Made by a program: the position numbers and the translations under genes | Notes under the pieces: generated by a model | Database searches by the model: none | The model's input: only the letters and a program-made list of their open reading frames with translations | What the model was told of the DNA's origin: nothing | Shown here: positions 27,579-35,959 of the stretch, piece by piece | How positions within the stretch are numbered: the stretch's first letter is position 1 | How the letters are laid out: each line of letters starts with the position of its first letter | Assembly (NCBI GenBank): GCA_030832085.1 | Contig: JAURJU010000050.1 | Location: 310,001-374,000 of the forward strand | DNA from: Chitinophagales bacterium | GTDB taxonomy: Bacteria > Bacteroidota > Bacteroidia > Chitinophagales > Chitinophagaceae | Length of the DNA stretch: 64,000 nt | Direction: 5' to 3'

Positions 27579-28964
27579 ATGAACTGCAAAAGACTGATGC
27601 AAGCCATGTTCTTCTTCGCAAGCCTTGCAAGCATTGCAGCGGCAGAGGACAGCATCCCGCTCCCGAATCCTACCCAAATGTTGTGGCAGGATGCAGAATT
27701 GACAGCACTCTTCAGCTATGACCTGCATGTCTTTGATGGTGAGCGATACAACCAGCCCAAAAACCGCATCACGCCTATCAAAGACCACAACATTTTCAAT
27801 CCTACCCAATTGGATACGGATCAATGGATCAGGAGTTTTGCAGCTGCTGGGGGAAAGGTTGCCCTGCTCACGGCAACACATGAAACTGGTTTTGCCTTGT
27901 ACCAATCAGATGTGAATCCCTATTGCATGAAGGCCCTGAAATTCCAGGATGGAAAAGGCGACATTGTCCGAGACTTTGTGGTTTCATGCAGGAAATACAA
28001 TGTCAAGCCCGGCATCTACATTGGCACCCGGTGGAATTCATTTTATGGCGTCCATGATTTTAAAGTGCACAACGACAGCAGCCAATTTGCAAGGAATCGG
28101 CAGATCCATTATAACCGCATGATGGAAAAAATGACAGAAGAATTGATGTCCCGCTATGGCGAACTTTTTATGGTATGGTTTGATGGCGGGGCACATGGAC
28201 CTGAACTTGGCGGTCCAGACATCCTGCCCATTGTTGAAAAATACCAAAAGAACATCATCTTCTACCACAATACCCAGCGGGCTGACATCAGATGGGGCGG
28301 CAGTGAAAGTGGAAAGGTAAGTTATCCCTGTTGGGGTACTTTCCCCTATCCGTTTTCACATTCAACAAGGCAAAAGGAGATTTTTAAAAATGATTTCAAG
28401 CTGTTGAAAGAGGGCGACCCGGATGGGAAATATTACATGCCTGCCATGAGTGATGCACCCCTGCGGGGATACAAGGGAAGGCATGAATGGTTCTGGGAAC
28501 CCGGCGATGAAGGACATGTTCAGCCCCTTGACAACCTGATGGAAATGTACTACGGATCGGTAGGAAGGAATTCCACGTTGATACTCGGGCTCACACCAGA
28601 TGCAACAGGACTGCTTCCGGCAAAAGATTCCATTCGCCTGAAAGAATTTGGTGAAGCGATCCACAAAAAATTTGACCACCCATTTGCTTCGACTTCCGGA
28701 AAGGGATTGGTTCACCAGATAAAAATGGATGCAAGAAAAACCATTGATCATGCAATGATCATGGAAGACATTTCAATGGGCGAAAGGGTAAGGGAATTCC
28801 TGGTGGAAGGTAAAACAAGCAAGGGATGGATGCTGCTTTACAAAGGAACTGCTATCGGTCACAAACACATTGCACGGTTCAATCCAATTGAAGTGTCTGC
28901 GGTAAGACTGTCCATCACGAAAAGTTTGGCAGAACCACAAGTCAGGGCATTCAGCGTTTTTTAG
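27579..28964 (+). CDS. GH29 alpha-L-fucosidase
   Basis: The product is 461 residues with a signal peptide (cleavage near SIAAAED). The GH29 fold is indicated by MLWQDAELTALFSYDLH, TATHETGFALYQS with the conserved His, GIYIGTRWNS, and ELFMVWFDGG, in which Asp202 is the likely nucleophile. C-terminal segments (EWFWEPGDEG, YYGSVGRNSTLILGL) are also typical. It should release alpha-linked L-fucose in the periplasm. The length fits the shorter, single-module group of GH29. Its last 14 bases overlap the convergent esterase gene on the other strand. Confidence 0.93.
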   Translation: MNCKRLMQAMFFFASLASIAAAEDSIPLPNPTQMLWQDAELTALFSYDLHVFDGERYNQPKNRITPIKDHNIFNPTQLDTDQWIRSFAAAGGKVALLTATHETGFALYQSDVNPYCMKALKFQDGKGDIVRDFVVSCRKYNVKPGIYIGTRWNSFYGVHDFKVHNDSSQFARNRQIHYNRMMEKMTEELMSRYGELFMVWFDGGAHGPELGGPDILPIVEKYQKNIIFYHNTQRADIRWGGSESGKVSYPCWGTFPYPFSHSTRQKEIFKNDFKLLKEGDPDGKYYMPAMSDAPLRGYKGRHEWFWEPGDEGHVQPLDNLMEMYYGSVGRNSTLILGLTPDATGLLPAKDSIRLKEFGEAIHKKFDHPFASTSGKGLVHQIKMDARKTIDHAMIMEDISMGERVREFLVEGKTSKGWMLLYKGTAIGHKHIARFNPIEVSAVRLSITKSLAEPQVRAFSVF

Positions 28965-30933
28965 CCGCAGCAATTCCACTACCAGGTTCATTCACCAGAA
29001 AATGCAATATTCTGCAGGCATTTCCCTTGCTCTTTTCGTTTTTATCTGCTGATGTCCTGATGACGATGCTGTGCTTTTTGTCCTTGAGCTCATCTTCCAG
29101 CATGATGTACCATGGAAGATGAATGAAACCACTCCATTTCGTAAAAAGATTTTTCTTTTTGAAGGGCTTTCCATCAATGCTGTATTCAATCATGCCCGCA
29201 TCAGGACCAGATACGATACAAATGCCGATGGCTTTTCCTGTAAAATCAAGTTCCATCATTGCTCCCGCTTCCGTTGCCACCAGCGCTGGAATGTTCATGT
29301 ATTGTTTTCTTCCTCCGGCGCCGTCCTTGGGTACCCAACGCTCATCAATGCTCCAATTGCTGATGTTCCTGGCCTGCTTCACATCAACATATTGTCCTGC
29401 AGTATAACTGAAAGGGTCAATTTGTTTTGGCAGCAGATGGCTGTTTGGCCTTGCATCATCAGCAACATTTTCATATGCCTTGCTCAAAAATCCGATGATG
29501 GATCGTGCATATACTTCATGTCCAAAAAGCGAGGGATGCAAGTCCTTGAAATCTTCTTTCCAGGTAAACTCGTTTGCGGCAATGCGCGCAGTTACCTCTT
29601 TGGAAAGGTTGATGGTATTGGTTTGGTAATGGGTAGCAACCAACTCATGGTTGATGATTTCATTGGGGATTTTTCCTGCACCATAATCAGCAATCTTCTC
29701 CGGATCCACACAATGCATGATGACAATATCCATCAAAGGATTGCTGGTCCTGGCGTGGCGAACAATTCCTTCCATGCCCCTCACCTGTGCAGTATTGTCA
29801 AAGCCATTGGTGCGGTCATTCACTGCGGCCTCTTCAAACAGCAGATCGATCCTGCCCTTGGACAAAACCTCAGACGCAAAACGAAAAGCACCAGGCGTAC
29901 TTCCAGTGGATGAAATACCGGCATTGATGAATTCAAATTCCGTTTCCGGAAAACGTTCTTGCAGATACCTGGTCACCTTGTTGCGCCAACCGGGATTTTC
30001 TGTGATGGACCCTCCAACGAAGGCAACACGACCTTTTTTCTCCCTGCTGAATTGAAGGTAGCTGTTCTGCAGTCCAGACCTTGTTGTGTGAAAGTTTGCG
30101 GGATCGATAATCTTTTTTACAGGAAATGCATTCCCCATCATGAAATCCGCAATGGTGGAAGGCTGCTCTATCGTGAAATGGTGTCCTTCAAGGCGCTGCG
30201 GTCCCCGGGTCATGGGCATGACGGTCGCCATCCCGCCCAACCTGATGTAGTTGTTGACCAGTGTGAAAGTATTTTCGCTGTTGGGCACAATCTTGTCGTT
30301 CAATCCAATGGAATGCAAAACTGGTACCCTGCATGCAGCCAACCCATCGAGTTGGTCAATAGGATTGTCCTTGTAGTTGATGGCCTCTGCCTCAGTAAAT
30401 CCATATTCCTTCAAAAGGGAATTCCAATCCTCAGGAGATCCTTTGCTGCTGGCTTTTCCACCAGGCCAGCTTTTGAAATCGCATACCGGTGCTTCGGCAT
30501 AAATGCAGGCCACTTTCAAGGGATTTCTTTTTGCCCAATTGTACACATAGAGTCCGCCGCGGCTGACACCCTCCAAAACAACCTTTTCTGCAAATCCATC
30601 CTTCACCATGAAGGCATGAAAGGCATCCCAAACCTGCATCGCCCTTGGAGATCCGTACATGTCGTTGGTATTGACATATGCAATGTGAAACCCACGAGAG
30701 AGCAGGATGGAATCCACATCCGTATGCCATTCAGGAAAATGTGCACGCCAAACCCAGGGCTTTCCTTCCAGGGAATTGTTGGGCTTTACGACCCATGCAC
30801 TGCGACCATTGAAAGTAAAATATGTTCTTTCAAAGCCATGCCACATGTCTTTTTTAACACCTGGGTTTGGGGTTTTGGCAGCCATCGAAAACAAGGGCAG
30901 CAAGAGTATGAATGCAATGCAAATTCGTTTCAT
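28951..30933 (-). CDS. Two-module esterase: alpha/beta-hydrolase plus SGNH hydrolase
   Basis: The product is 660 residues with a signal peptide (cleavage near SMAAK). Residues about 25-275 form an alpha/beta-hydrolase with the nucleophile elbow GVSRG (Ser124), the acid in LNDK (Asp213) and a late His pair near 251. Residues about 295-490 form an SGNH/GDSL hydrolase: FVGGSITENPGW (Ser309), NAGISSTG, EEAAVNDR, and DLHPSLFGH with the catalytic Asp-His. A beta-rich tail of about 150 residues follows. Two different serine esterase modules in one secreted chain suggest removal of two kinds of acyl group, or of acyl groups at two positions. It is the last gene of locus 1, after the malonate transporter. 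Confidence 0.88.
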   Translation of the reverse strand: MKRICIAFILLLPLFSMAAKTPNPGVKKDMWHGFERTYFTFNGRSAWVVKPNNSLEGKPWVWRAHFPEWHTDVDSILLSRGFHIAYVNTNDMYGSPRAMQVWDAFHAFMVKDGFAEKVVLEGVSRGGLYVYNWAKRNPLKVACIYAEAPVCDFKSWPGGKASSKGSPEDWNSLLKEYGFTEAEAINYKDNPIDQLDGLAACRVPVLHSIGLNDKIVPNSENTFTLVNNYIRLGGMATVMPMTRGPQRLEGHHFTIEQPSTIADFMMGNAFPVKKIIDPANFHTTRSGLQNSYLQFSREKKGRVAFVGGSITENPGWRNKVTRYLQERFPETEFEFINAGISSTGSTPGAFRFASEVLSKGRIDLLFEEAAVNDRTNGFDNTAQVRGMEGIVRHARTSNPLMDIVIMHCVDPEKIADYGAGKIPNEIINHELVATHYQTNTINLSKEVTARIAANEFTWKEDFKDLHPSLFGHEVYARSIIGFLSKAYENVADDARPNSHLLPKQIDPFSYTAGQYVDVKQARNISNWSIDERWVPKDGAGGRKQYMNIPALVATEAGAMMELDFTGKAIGICIVSGPDAGMIEYSIDGKPFKKKNLFTKWSGFIHLPWYIMLEDELKDKKHSIVIRTSADKNEKSKGNACRILHFLVNEPGSGIAAAKKR

Positions 30934-30976
30934 GGAATTAAATTAACATTGAAAAACCATCAAACAAAATAAATCA

Positions 30977-31720
30977 TCAAATGAAAATGCTCAGAATGAA
31001 ATAACAAACTGAGGGACAAAGCATGCAAGCCAGGCCCGTATAAAATGTTGCTGTCAATGCGCCATAAGGAACCAGCTTGGGATCTGTGGCGGCAAGACCT
31101 GCAGCCACACCACTGGTGGTACCGATCAATCCACCGTAAATCATGGCAGTTTGTGGATTGTCAAGCCCTATGCGTTTTGCAATAAGGGGCGTGAGTATCG
31201 TGACGACAACGGTCTTGATAACCCCAATGGCAATGCTGATGGCGATGATGTCTGAACTGGCACCCAATGCTGCGCCTGTAACAGGACCTACTATGAAAGT
31301 GCATGCACCTGCGCCAATGGTCGCAACAGATTTAATGTCCTTGTATCCCATAAAATAACCGATGGATCCTCCTACAAAAAAGGCAACAGCGATGCCAATA
31401 AAAAGGGAGATGATGCCGACCCAACCGGTTTTCTTGATTTCAGAAAGGCTTGCCCCCATTGCAGTGGATACAATGGAAAAATCCCGCATCATTGAACCAC
31501 CGAGAAAGGCCATGCCTGCAAACAATGGTATATCCGCTATGCCCTTTTTCCCTCCAAAATAAGCAAGGATCAAACCCAGGGTGATGGCAACTGCAGCGCC
31601 TGGTATCTTGTTGCGCAACAGGTGTTTTGAAACAAGTACAGAAACAAACATGATCAATCCCACCACAAGGAAGGCTACAATCAATTCATTCTTAGCGAGC
31701 AGCTTGAGTATAAAGTCCAT
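30977..31720 (-). CDS. madM: Malonate transporter, MadM subunit
   Basis: The product is 247 residues from the ATG at 31720; an upstream extension in the same frame lies within madL and is unlikely. It is a very hydrophobic protein of about eight helices with glycine-rich motifs (GAGACTFIVGPVTGAALG, IYGGLIGTTSGVAAGLAAT) characteristic of MadM. With MadL it forms the sodium-coupled malonate uptake system known from malonate-degrading bacteria such as Malonomonas. The gap to madL is eight bases. A malonyl-CoA synthetase is encoded two genes upstream, which strongly supports the assignment. I am confident of the family; the substrate is inferred from family and context. Confidence 0.88.
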   Translation of the reverse strand: MDFILKLLAKNELIVAFLVVGLIMFVSVLVSKHLLRNKIPGAAVAITLGLILAYFGGKKGIADIPLFAGMAFLGGSMMRDFSIVSTAMGASLSEIKKTGWVGIISLFIGIAVAFFVGGSIGYFMGYKDIKSVATIGAGACTFIVGPVTGAALGASSDIIAISIAIGVIKTVVVTILTPLIAKRIGLDNPQTAMIYGGLIGTTSGVAAGLAATDPKLVPYGALTATFYTGLACMLCPSVCYFILSIFI

Positions 31721-31728
31721 GAAGGTGT

Positions 31729-32109
31729 TTATAAGGATGAAGCTGATGCATTGTTTTTCTTTTGCAAACTGGAAAGCAAAGGTATCAACAGGAAACAAAG
31801 CAGGGTAGCAAAAACACCTACCACCAATGCTACCCAGCCTCCGCTAAGTGCAGCTTTTACATTTTGGGTGGAAGACATGGCAATTACCACAGGGATGTAC
31901 ATGCCACTCCAAAAATGGATGCCGGTCTCCGCTTCTGCATCCAACCATTTTTTCTTTTTGATCCTATCCCCTAAAACAATCAGCAAGAACATGCCAAACC
32001 CTACGCCACCAATGTTGCCATCAAAATGAAAAAGGATTCCCAATGCCTCGCCAATGAGTTGACCTGCGATGAAGCAGGCTGATAGAACGGCTACGCCATA
32101 AATTTTCAT
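31729..32109 (-). CDS. madL: Malonate transporter, MadL subunit
   Basis: The product is 126 residues with four predicted helices, which is the usual size and shape of MadL. The start MKIYGVAVLSACFIAGQLIG and the segment NIGGVGFGMFLLIVLGDR match the family. It is encoded directly before madM as in known malonate gene clusters. The first 89 bases overlap, in another frame, the 3' end of the upstream esterase gene. That esterase reads about 40 residues past its catalytic histidine, so an ancestral stop may have been lost, or the overlap may couple translation of the two genes. Confidence 0.87.
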   Translation of the reverse strand: MKIYGVAVLSACFIAGQLIGEALGILFHFDGNIGGVGFGMFLLIVLGDRIKKKKWLDAEAETGIHFWSGMYIPVVIAMSSTQNVKAALSGGWVALVVGVFATLLCFLLIPLLSSLQKKNNASASSL

Positions 32110-33058
32110 CCCTGTGAATTTGAAAGTTGCTTTCTACTGCAAGTATAGTCTTTTTGGATTGATTGATGGACAAAAGTGGAAAGAGCCATTCCACCATGGA
32201 TTGAAAACAGCTGTCTTGCTTTGCCTTATTGTTGTCAAGAGTATGCCCGGCACCATAAAAGGGGCGCCATGCCGTGGGAATGCCCAACGAAAGGCAGTGT
32301 TGATAAAGGATAAGGCCTCCATACTTGAATCCATGGTATCCAAATGAACTGTCATAGGCCACCGTTTTATCCATGGTGCCAGAAGTATTGAACAGTGGCG
32401 CATCGCCTTTTTTGATCCAGTTGAAGTCAATCATCGCACCCCAAGCATTCATCACGCCATGCACCTTGGATGAAAACCCCTCACTGCCTTCTATACCTTC
32501 CAGAGGGCCCCATTTTTGAATATCAATGCCATCAGGCAACTCAAATTCATCCATATACGCAATGGCCATCGCAGTTTTTGATCCTGCAGAACTTCCTGTC
32601 AGGAAGACCTGGTTGGTATCAATGCCATATTCAACTGCATGCTTCTTGAGAAAACGTACAGCAGCCCTGCCATCCTGCTGTGCCCGGTAAAGGGCATTGG
32701 CATAGTCTGCCTCGCTCTTTTGGTTTTCAATCCCCAACCGGTAATCAATGGTGGCTGTTACAAAACCACGTTTTGCAAAACCCTGACAAACCAAGGCACT
32801 GTAGGAGCCCTTTCGGCTGTTGCTCTGGAAACCACCTCCATGGATGAAAACAACCAATGGTCTTTTCTGCATGGTATCTCCCTGAGGAAAAATCAGATCC
32901 AACAACAATGTTTCGGAACTACCTTTTATGTTCACGGCACTGCCATAGGCAATGGCATTGATTGAATCGAGCGCATCAAAAACTGGTTCTCTGAAACGCT
33001 GTGCAGTAGTGCTTTTCAGGAAAAAAAGCATCAATACCATCATGGCAACCGGTCTCAT
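32021..33058 (-). CDS. Secreted alpha/beta-hydrolase esterase (BD-FAE/lipase-like)
   Basis: The product is 345 residues from the ATG at 33058; a GTG three codons upstream overlaps the matB stop and is an alternative start. It has a signal peptide (cleavage after TTAQ). The oxyanion motif HGGGF lies at 73-77, the nucleophile elbow GSSAG at 155-159 (Ser157), and the catalytic His in GAGHT follows near 290. It resembles carboxylesterases and feruloyl/acetyl esterases found in polysaccharide loci. Lying between the malonyl-CoA synthetase and madL, it is the best candidate for releasing the malonyl group that the cluster would import. The last 29 or so residues are read through the start of madL and are unlikely to be part of the fold. 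Confidence 0.85.
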   Translation of the reverse strand: MRPVAMMVLMLFFLKSTTAQRFREPVFDALDSINAIAYGSAVNIKGSSETLLLDLIFPQGDTMQKRPLVVFIHGGGFQSNSRKGSYSALVCQGFAKRGFVTATIDYRLGIENQKSEADYANALYRAQQDGRAAVRFLKKHAVEYGIDTNQVFLTGSSAGSKTAMAIAYMDEFELPDGIDIQKWGPLEGIEGSEGFSSKVHGVMNAWGAMIDFNWIKKGDAPLFNTSGTMDKTVAYDSSFGYHGFKYGGLILYQHCLSLGIPTAWRPFYGAGHTLDNNKAKQDSCFQSMVEWLFPLLSINQSKKTILAVESNFQIHRDENLWRSRSISLLHRRSTHWRGIGNPFSF

Positions 33059-33063
33059 CAATT

Positions 33064-34542
33064 TCACTGGAACATTGTTTTTACTTCATTTTTCACCACT
33101 TTGCCCATGGCATTTCTTGGAAGCGCATCAACCAACAAATATTTTCTTGGAGTTTTATAGGATGCCATTTGTGTTCTCATCCAGGTATTCAATACCTGCG
33201 GATCAAGGTCTCCCGAAGGAACAACCGCAGCCACCACCAACTCACCCCATTCATCATCGGGAACGCCCACCACAGCACAGTCTGCAATGTTGGGATACGA
33301 ACGCAACACTTCTTCGATTTCCAGTGCAGACAACTTGTATCCTCCAGACTTGATGATATCCACCGAACTTCTGCCAAGTATCCTATAATAGCCGTCTTCG
33401 ACAACTGCAACATCCCCAGTTTTGAACCATCCATCGGGCGTGAATTCTTGTGCGGTAGCCTCAGGCTTGTTCCAATATTCCTTGAATACGTTTTCTCCTT
33501 TGATGTGAATCTCGCCTGGCTCACCAGGTTCAACCAATTGCATGGCATCGTCCACCAGTCGGACCGTTACTCCCGGGAGAGGTTTTCCGATATAACCGGC
33601 CCTTCTTTCCCCCTCATATGGATTGCTGATGCCCATACCAATTTCAGTCATCCCATAGCGCTCCAACAATACATGGCCACTCAGCTTTTCCCAGTTTTCC
33701 ATCACTGAAACCGGCAAAGCAGCAGATCCGCAAACCATCAGCCTGAATTGTTTCAAGGCATTTCTGATCTGCAGTTGTTGGGTGTTGTCCAGCAGTTCCC
33801 ATCCTGCAATGAGCTTGAAATAAATGGTGGGTACTGCCATGAATACATTGATATTTCCCTTGAGGAAACGGAAAAAAATATCCTCCACGGAAAACGAAGA
33901 GATAAACTCCACTGTACCACCATTCCACAGTGTTGCAGAAACCACGTTGATGATGCCATGCACATGGTGCAAGGGCAATACACAAAGCGCATGATCAGTT
34001 GATGAATACTTCCATGCGGCAGATATTGAATTGACCTGTGCTTCGATATTGGCATGTGTTGTCACAACACCTTTGGGCTTGTTGGTGGTTCCACTGGTGT
34101 AAAGGATCATGGCATTTCGGGATGCGTCAACCTGGGGTAAATTCACCAAAGGGAAATCAGGAACCTTGTCCACAACAATAAGCCTGATGGACTGCTCCAT
34201 TGCATAGGCAGCAACAAGGTCGTGGTACTTCGAAGAAACAACCAGCGTCTGCGCACCGGTATCTTCCAACACATATTGAAGAGATGGCAAAGGATGTGTG
34301 ATGCACAAAGGAACTGCTACTCCACCTGCCTGCCAAATGCCCCACTGCACTTTTACATAATCAAAGCCAGGATCGACCATGAACGCTATCCTTGCTCCAT
34401 CAAGGTCTTTTTCACCCGCCAAAAGATGCGCGGCAAATTGCTGTGATTGTTCTAAGAGAAAACCAAATGCAAAGGATGTTGCATTGGCGATGATCGCCGT
34501 CTTTTCTTTGTTGATCTTTGCGGTTTCAATGATGCGTAGCAT
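33064..34542 (-). CDS. matB: Malonyl-CoA synthetase (MatB/ACSF3-like)
   Basis: The product is 492 residues from the ATG at 34542; a TTG two codons earlier is weaker. It is an adenylate-forming acyl-CoA synthetase: YTSGTTNKPKG (148-158) binds ATP, LPLHHVHGI, MVCGSAALP, LERYGMTEIGM, then GWFKTGDVA and the final catalytic Lys region MGKVVKNEV. The segment SNPYEGERRAGYIGKPLPGV after the TE motif is the pattern seen in MatB and the human malonyl-CoA synthetase ACSF3, and it separates them from acetate or fatty-acid enzymes. It is cytoplasmic and would turn malonate, ATP and CoA into malonyl-CoA, AMP and pyrophosphate. Neighbouring madL and madM give the import step. No malonyl-CoA decarboxylase is visible. 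Confidence 0.87.
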   Translation of the reverse strand: MLRIIETAKINKEKTAIIANATSFAFGFLLEQSQQFAAHLLAGEKDLDGARIAFMVDPGFDYVKVQWGIWQAGGVAVPLCITHPLPSLQYVLEDTGAQTLVVSSKYHDLVAAYAMEQSIRLIVVDKVPDFPLVNLPQVDASRNAMILYTSGTTNKPKGVVTTHANIEAQVNSISAAWKYSSTDHALCVLPLHHVHGIINVVSATLWNGGTVEFISSFSVEDIFFRFLKGNINVFMAVPTIYFKLIAGWELLDNTQQLQIRNALKQFRLMVCGSAALPVSVMENWEKLSGHVLLERYGMTEIGMGISNPYEGERRAGYIGKPLPGVTVRLVDDAMQLVEPGEPGEIHIKGENVFKEYWNKPEATAQEFTPDGWFKTGDVAVVEDGYYRILGRSSVDIIKSGGYKLSALEIEEVLRSYPNIADCAVVGVPDDEWGELVVAAVVPSGDLDPQVLNTWMRTQMASYKTPRKYLLVDALPRNAMGKVVKNEVKTMFQ

Positions 34543-34556
34543 GCTCAATGGTTTTA

Positions 34557-35957
34557 CTATTTGCCCGGGTTGGAGCTCCGCAAGGCATATGCATGTCGGT
34601 TCAATTCCAACATCTTTTCAGCTAGGGGTAAATATACCTCATAAAGGTTGTTCACCAATCCTTTGTTGGAATCATTGTTGGATGGGTCTGCCTTGGGATC
34701 AGTTGGATCATTGTCTTGGTAACGGAACCAATGCCATCCGATACAATTGGGCGATGCCAGCAGAGAAAGACAAAAGTTTTGGTAGAAGATACCGCGCTCT
34801 TTTTGTGTCTTCACGAGCCACCCGGCACCAGAAATATTGGGCAACCCGGAATCTTCGGCCTTGGTATAGAATTCCGTTACCATGAATGGCTTTTTTAAGG
34901 CATTCCATGCATTGAACTCATTCAGCGTAGGAGTCCAGTTTCCATAATAATTGATGGAAACCACATCAAGATACTCCTCGCATGCCTTTAATACATAGGG
35001 ATTGTTTTTGGCACTGGAATGCAACCTGCTCCCCAAGTACAGGTGATTGGGATCTGATTGTTTGATGGCAGCGGAAACAATTTTGTAATAAACAGCAGCC
35101 ACATACCCTGAGAAGATTTCCTGCTGGTCTTTGTTGATGTTCGCGGTATCTAATGCTTTTGATTGAACCCAATTGAGTGCAAGATGATAAGCTGCGCTTC
35201 CAGGATCACTGAGTGATATGAATTCCTTGATGAGGTTGCTTTGAAAGGGAAGTTCATTGTCAGAAAAATGCCCTGCCAACCAGGGATCAGCAGCGTATTT
35301 GTTTGCTTCACATTTTGTTCGGCAATAGTTTTCAAACCCCGGATCAAACACGAAAGCCAAGGCAGGCCATTCTTTTTTAGAAGGATCATTTTTTTTCTGC
35401 TGCTGCACAAAGCCTGACAACAAACTGAGTTGTGTTGTGTACACGATGCCTTCCCTGGGGTTGGTTTGATTGAACATCCTGATGGCAGCAGTATCGCTCC
35501 AGGAACCAAGCATGTTGAATCCGGCAGTTTTCATGTCCTGCTTTACTCCTGCCATCCATTTTGCATCGGTACCATATTTTTCAGCAAATACCCTTTCATG
35601 TTGGGGTGAACTACCCTTTCTCACACTGTTGAGTGAAATACCGATGAATGCTTTTCCTTCCGGGTCAACAATCCATTGTTTTCCATTGATTTTTTCAACC
35701 CTGAAAAATCCTGTGGATCTGAAGTTGGTTGACGCATCGCCGCCATACCGGGAAAGCTTGGGTGAATTTCCCAATGGAATGCCCGCGCGATCTACTGTCA
35801 TGGCCTTAAAAGCCGTCCAGTCGGAATAAACAATATTCCTGTTCTTGTCGCGGCTCCATTTTTTTGCCATAACAACAATGGAATCCTGCCCTGACTGTGC
35901 CTCAAGGACAGCAGTCAGGTGCAGGAATGCCAGAAAGAAAATCAGGTTGTATTTCAT
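34557..35957 (-). CDS. Clan GH-A-like glycoside hydrolase (agarase-like)
   Basis: The product is 466 residues from the ATG at 35957 with a signal peptide (cleavage after VLEAQ). The sequence runs through STGFFRVEKINGKQWIVDPEG at the N-terminus, then a TIM-barrel with GHFSDNELPF (likely acid/base Glu), YLGSRLH, VVSINYYGNW and MVTEFYTKAEDSG (likely nucleophile Glu), ending in GWHWFRYQDND. Proteins with this set are often labelled agarase (GH50/GH86-like), but the true CAZy family and substrate cannot be decided here. It directly follows susD and precedes matB, so it is part of locus 1 and should be secreted or surface-exposed. Confidence 0.75.
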   Translation of the reverse strand: MKYNLIFFLAFLHLTAVLEAQSGQDSIVVMAKKWSRDKNRNIVYSDWTAFKAMTVDRAGIPLGNSPKLSRYGGDASTNFRSTGFFRVEKINGKQWIVDPEGKAFIGISLNSVRKGSSPQHERVFAEKYGTDAKWMAGVKQDMKTAGFNMLGSWSDTAAIRMFNQTNPREGIVYTTQLSLLSGFVQQQKKNDPSKKEWPALAFVFDPGFENYCRTKCEANKYAADPWLAGHFSDNELPFQSNLIKEFISLSDPGSAAYHLALNWVQSKALDTANINKDQQEIFSGYVAAVYYKIVSAAIKQSDPNHLYLGSRLHSSAKNNPYVLKACEEYLDVVSINYYGNWTPTLNEFNAWNALKKPFMVTEFYTKAEDSGLPNISGAGWLVKTQKERGIFYQNFCLSLLASPNCIGWHWFRYQDNDPTDPKADPSNNDSNKGLVNNLYEVYLPLAEKMLELNRHAYALRSSNPGK

Positions 35958-35959
35958 GC

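Noticed and set aside
29959-30972. Plus-strand open frame of 337 codons
   Set aside because: It is antisense to the double esterase, with no signal peptide or family motif.
31721-31798. Upstream extension of MadM
   Set aside because: It is an out-of-frame reading of the madL end; the ATG at 31720 fits the family start.
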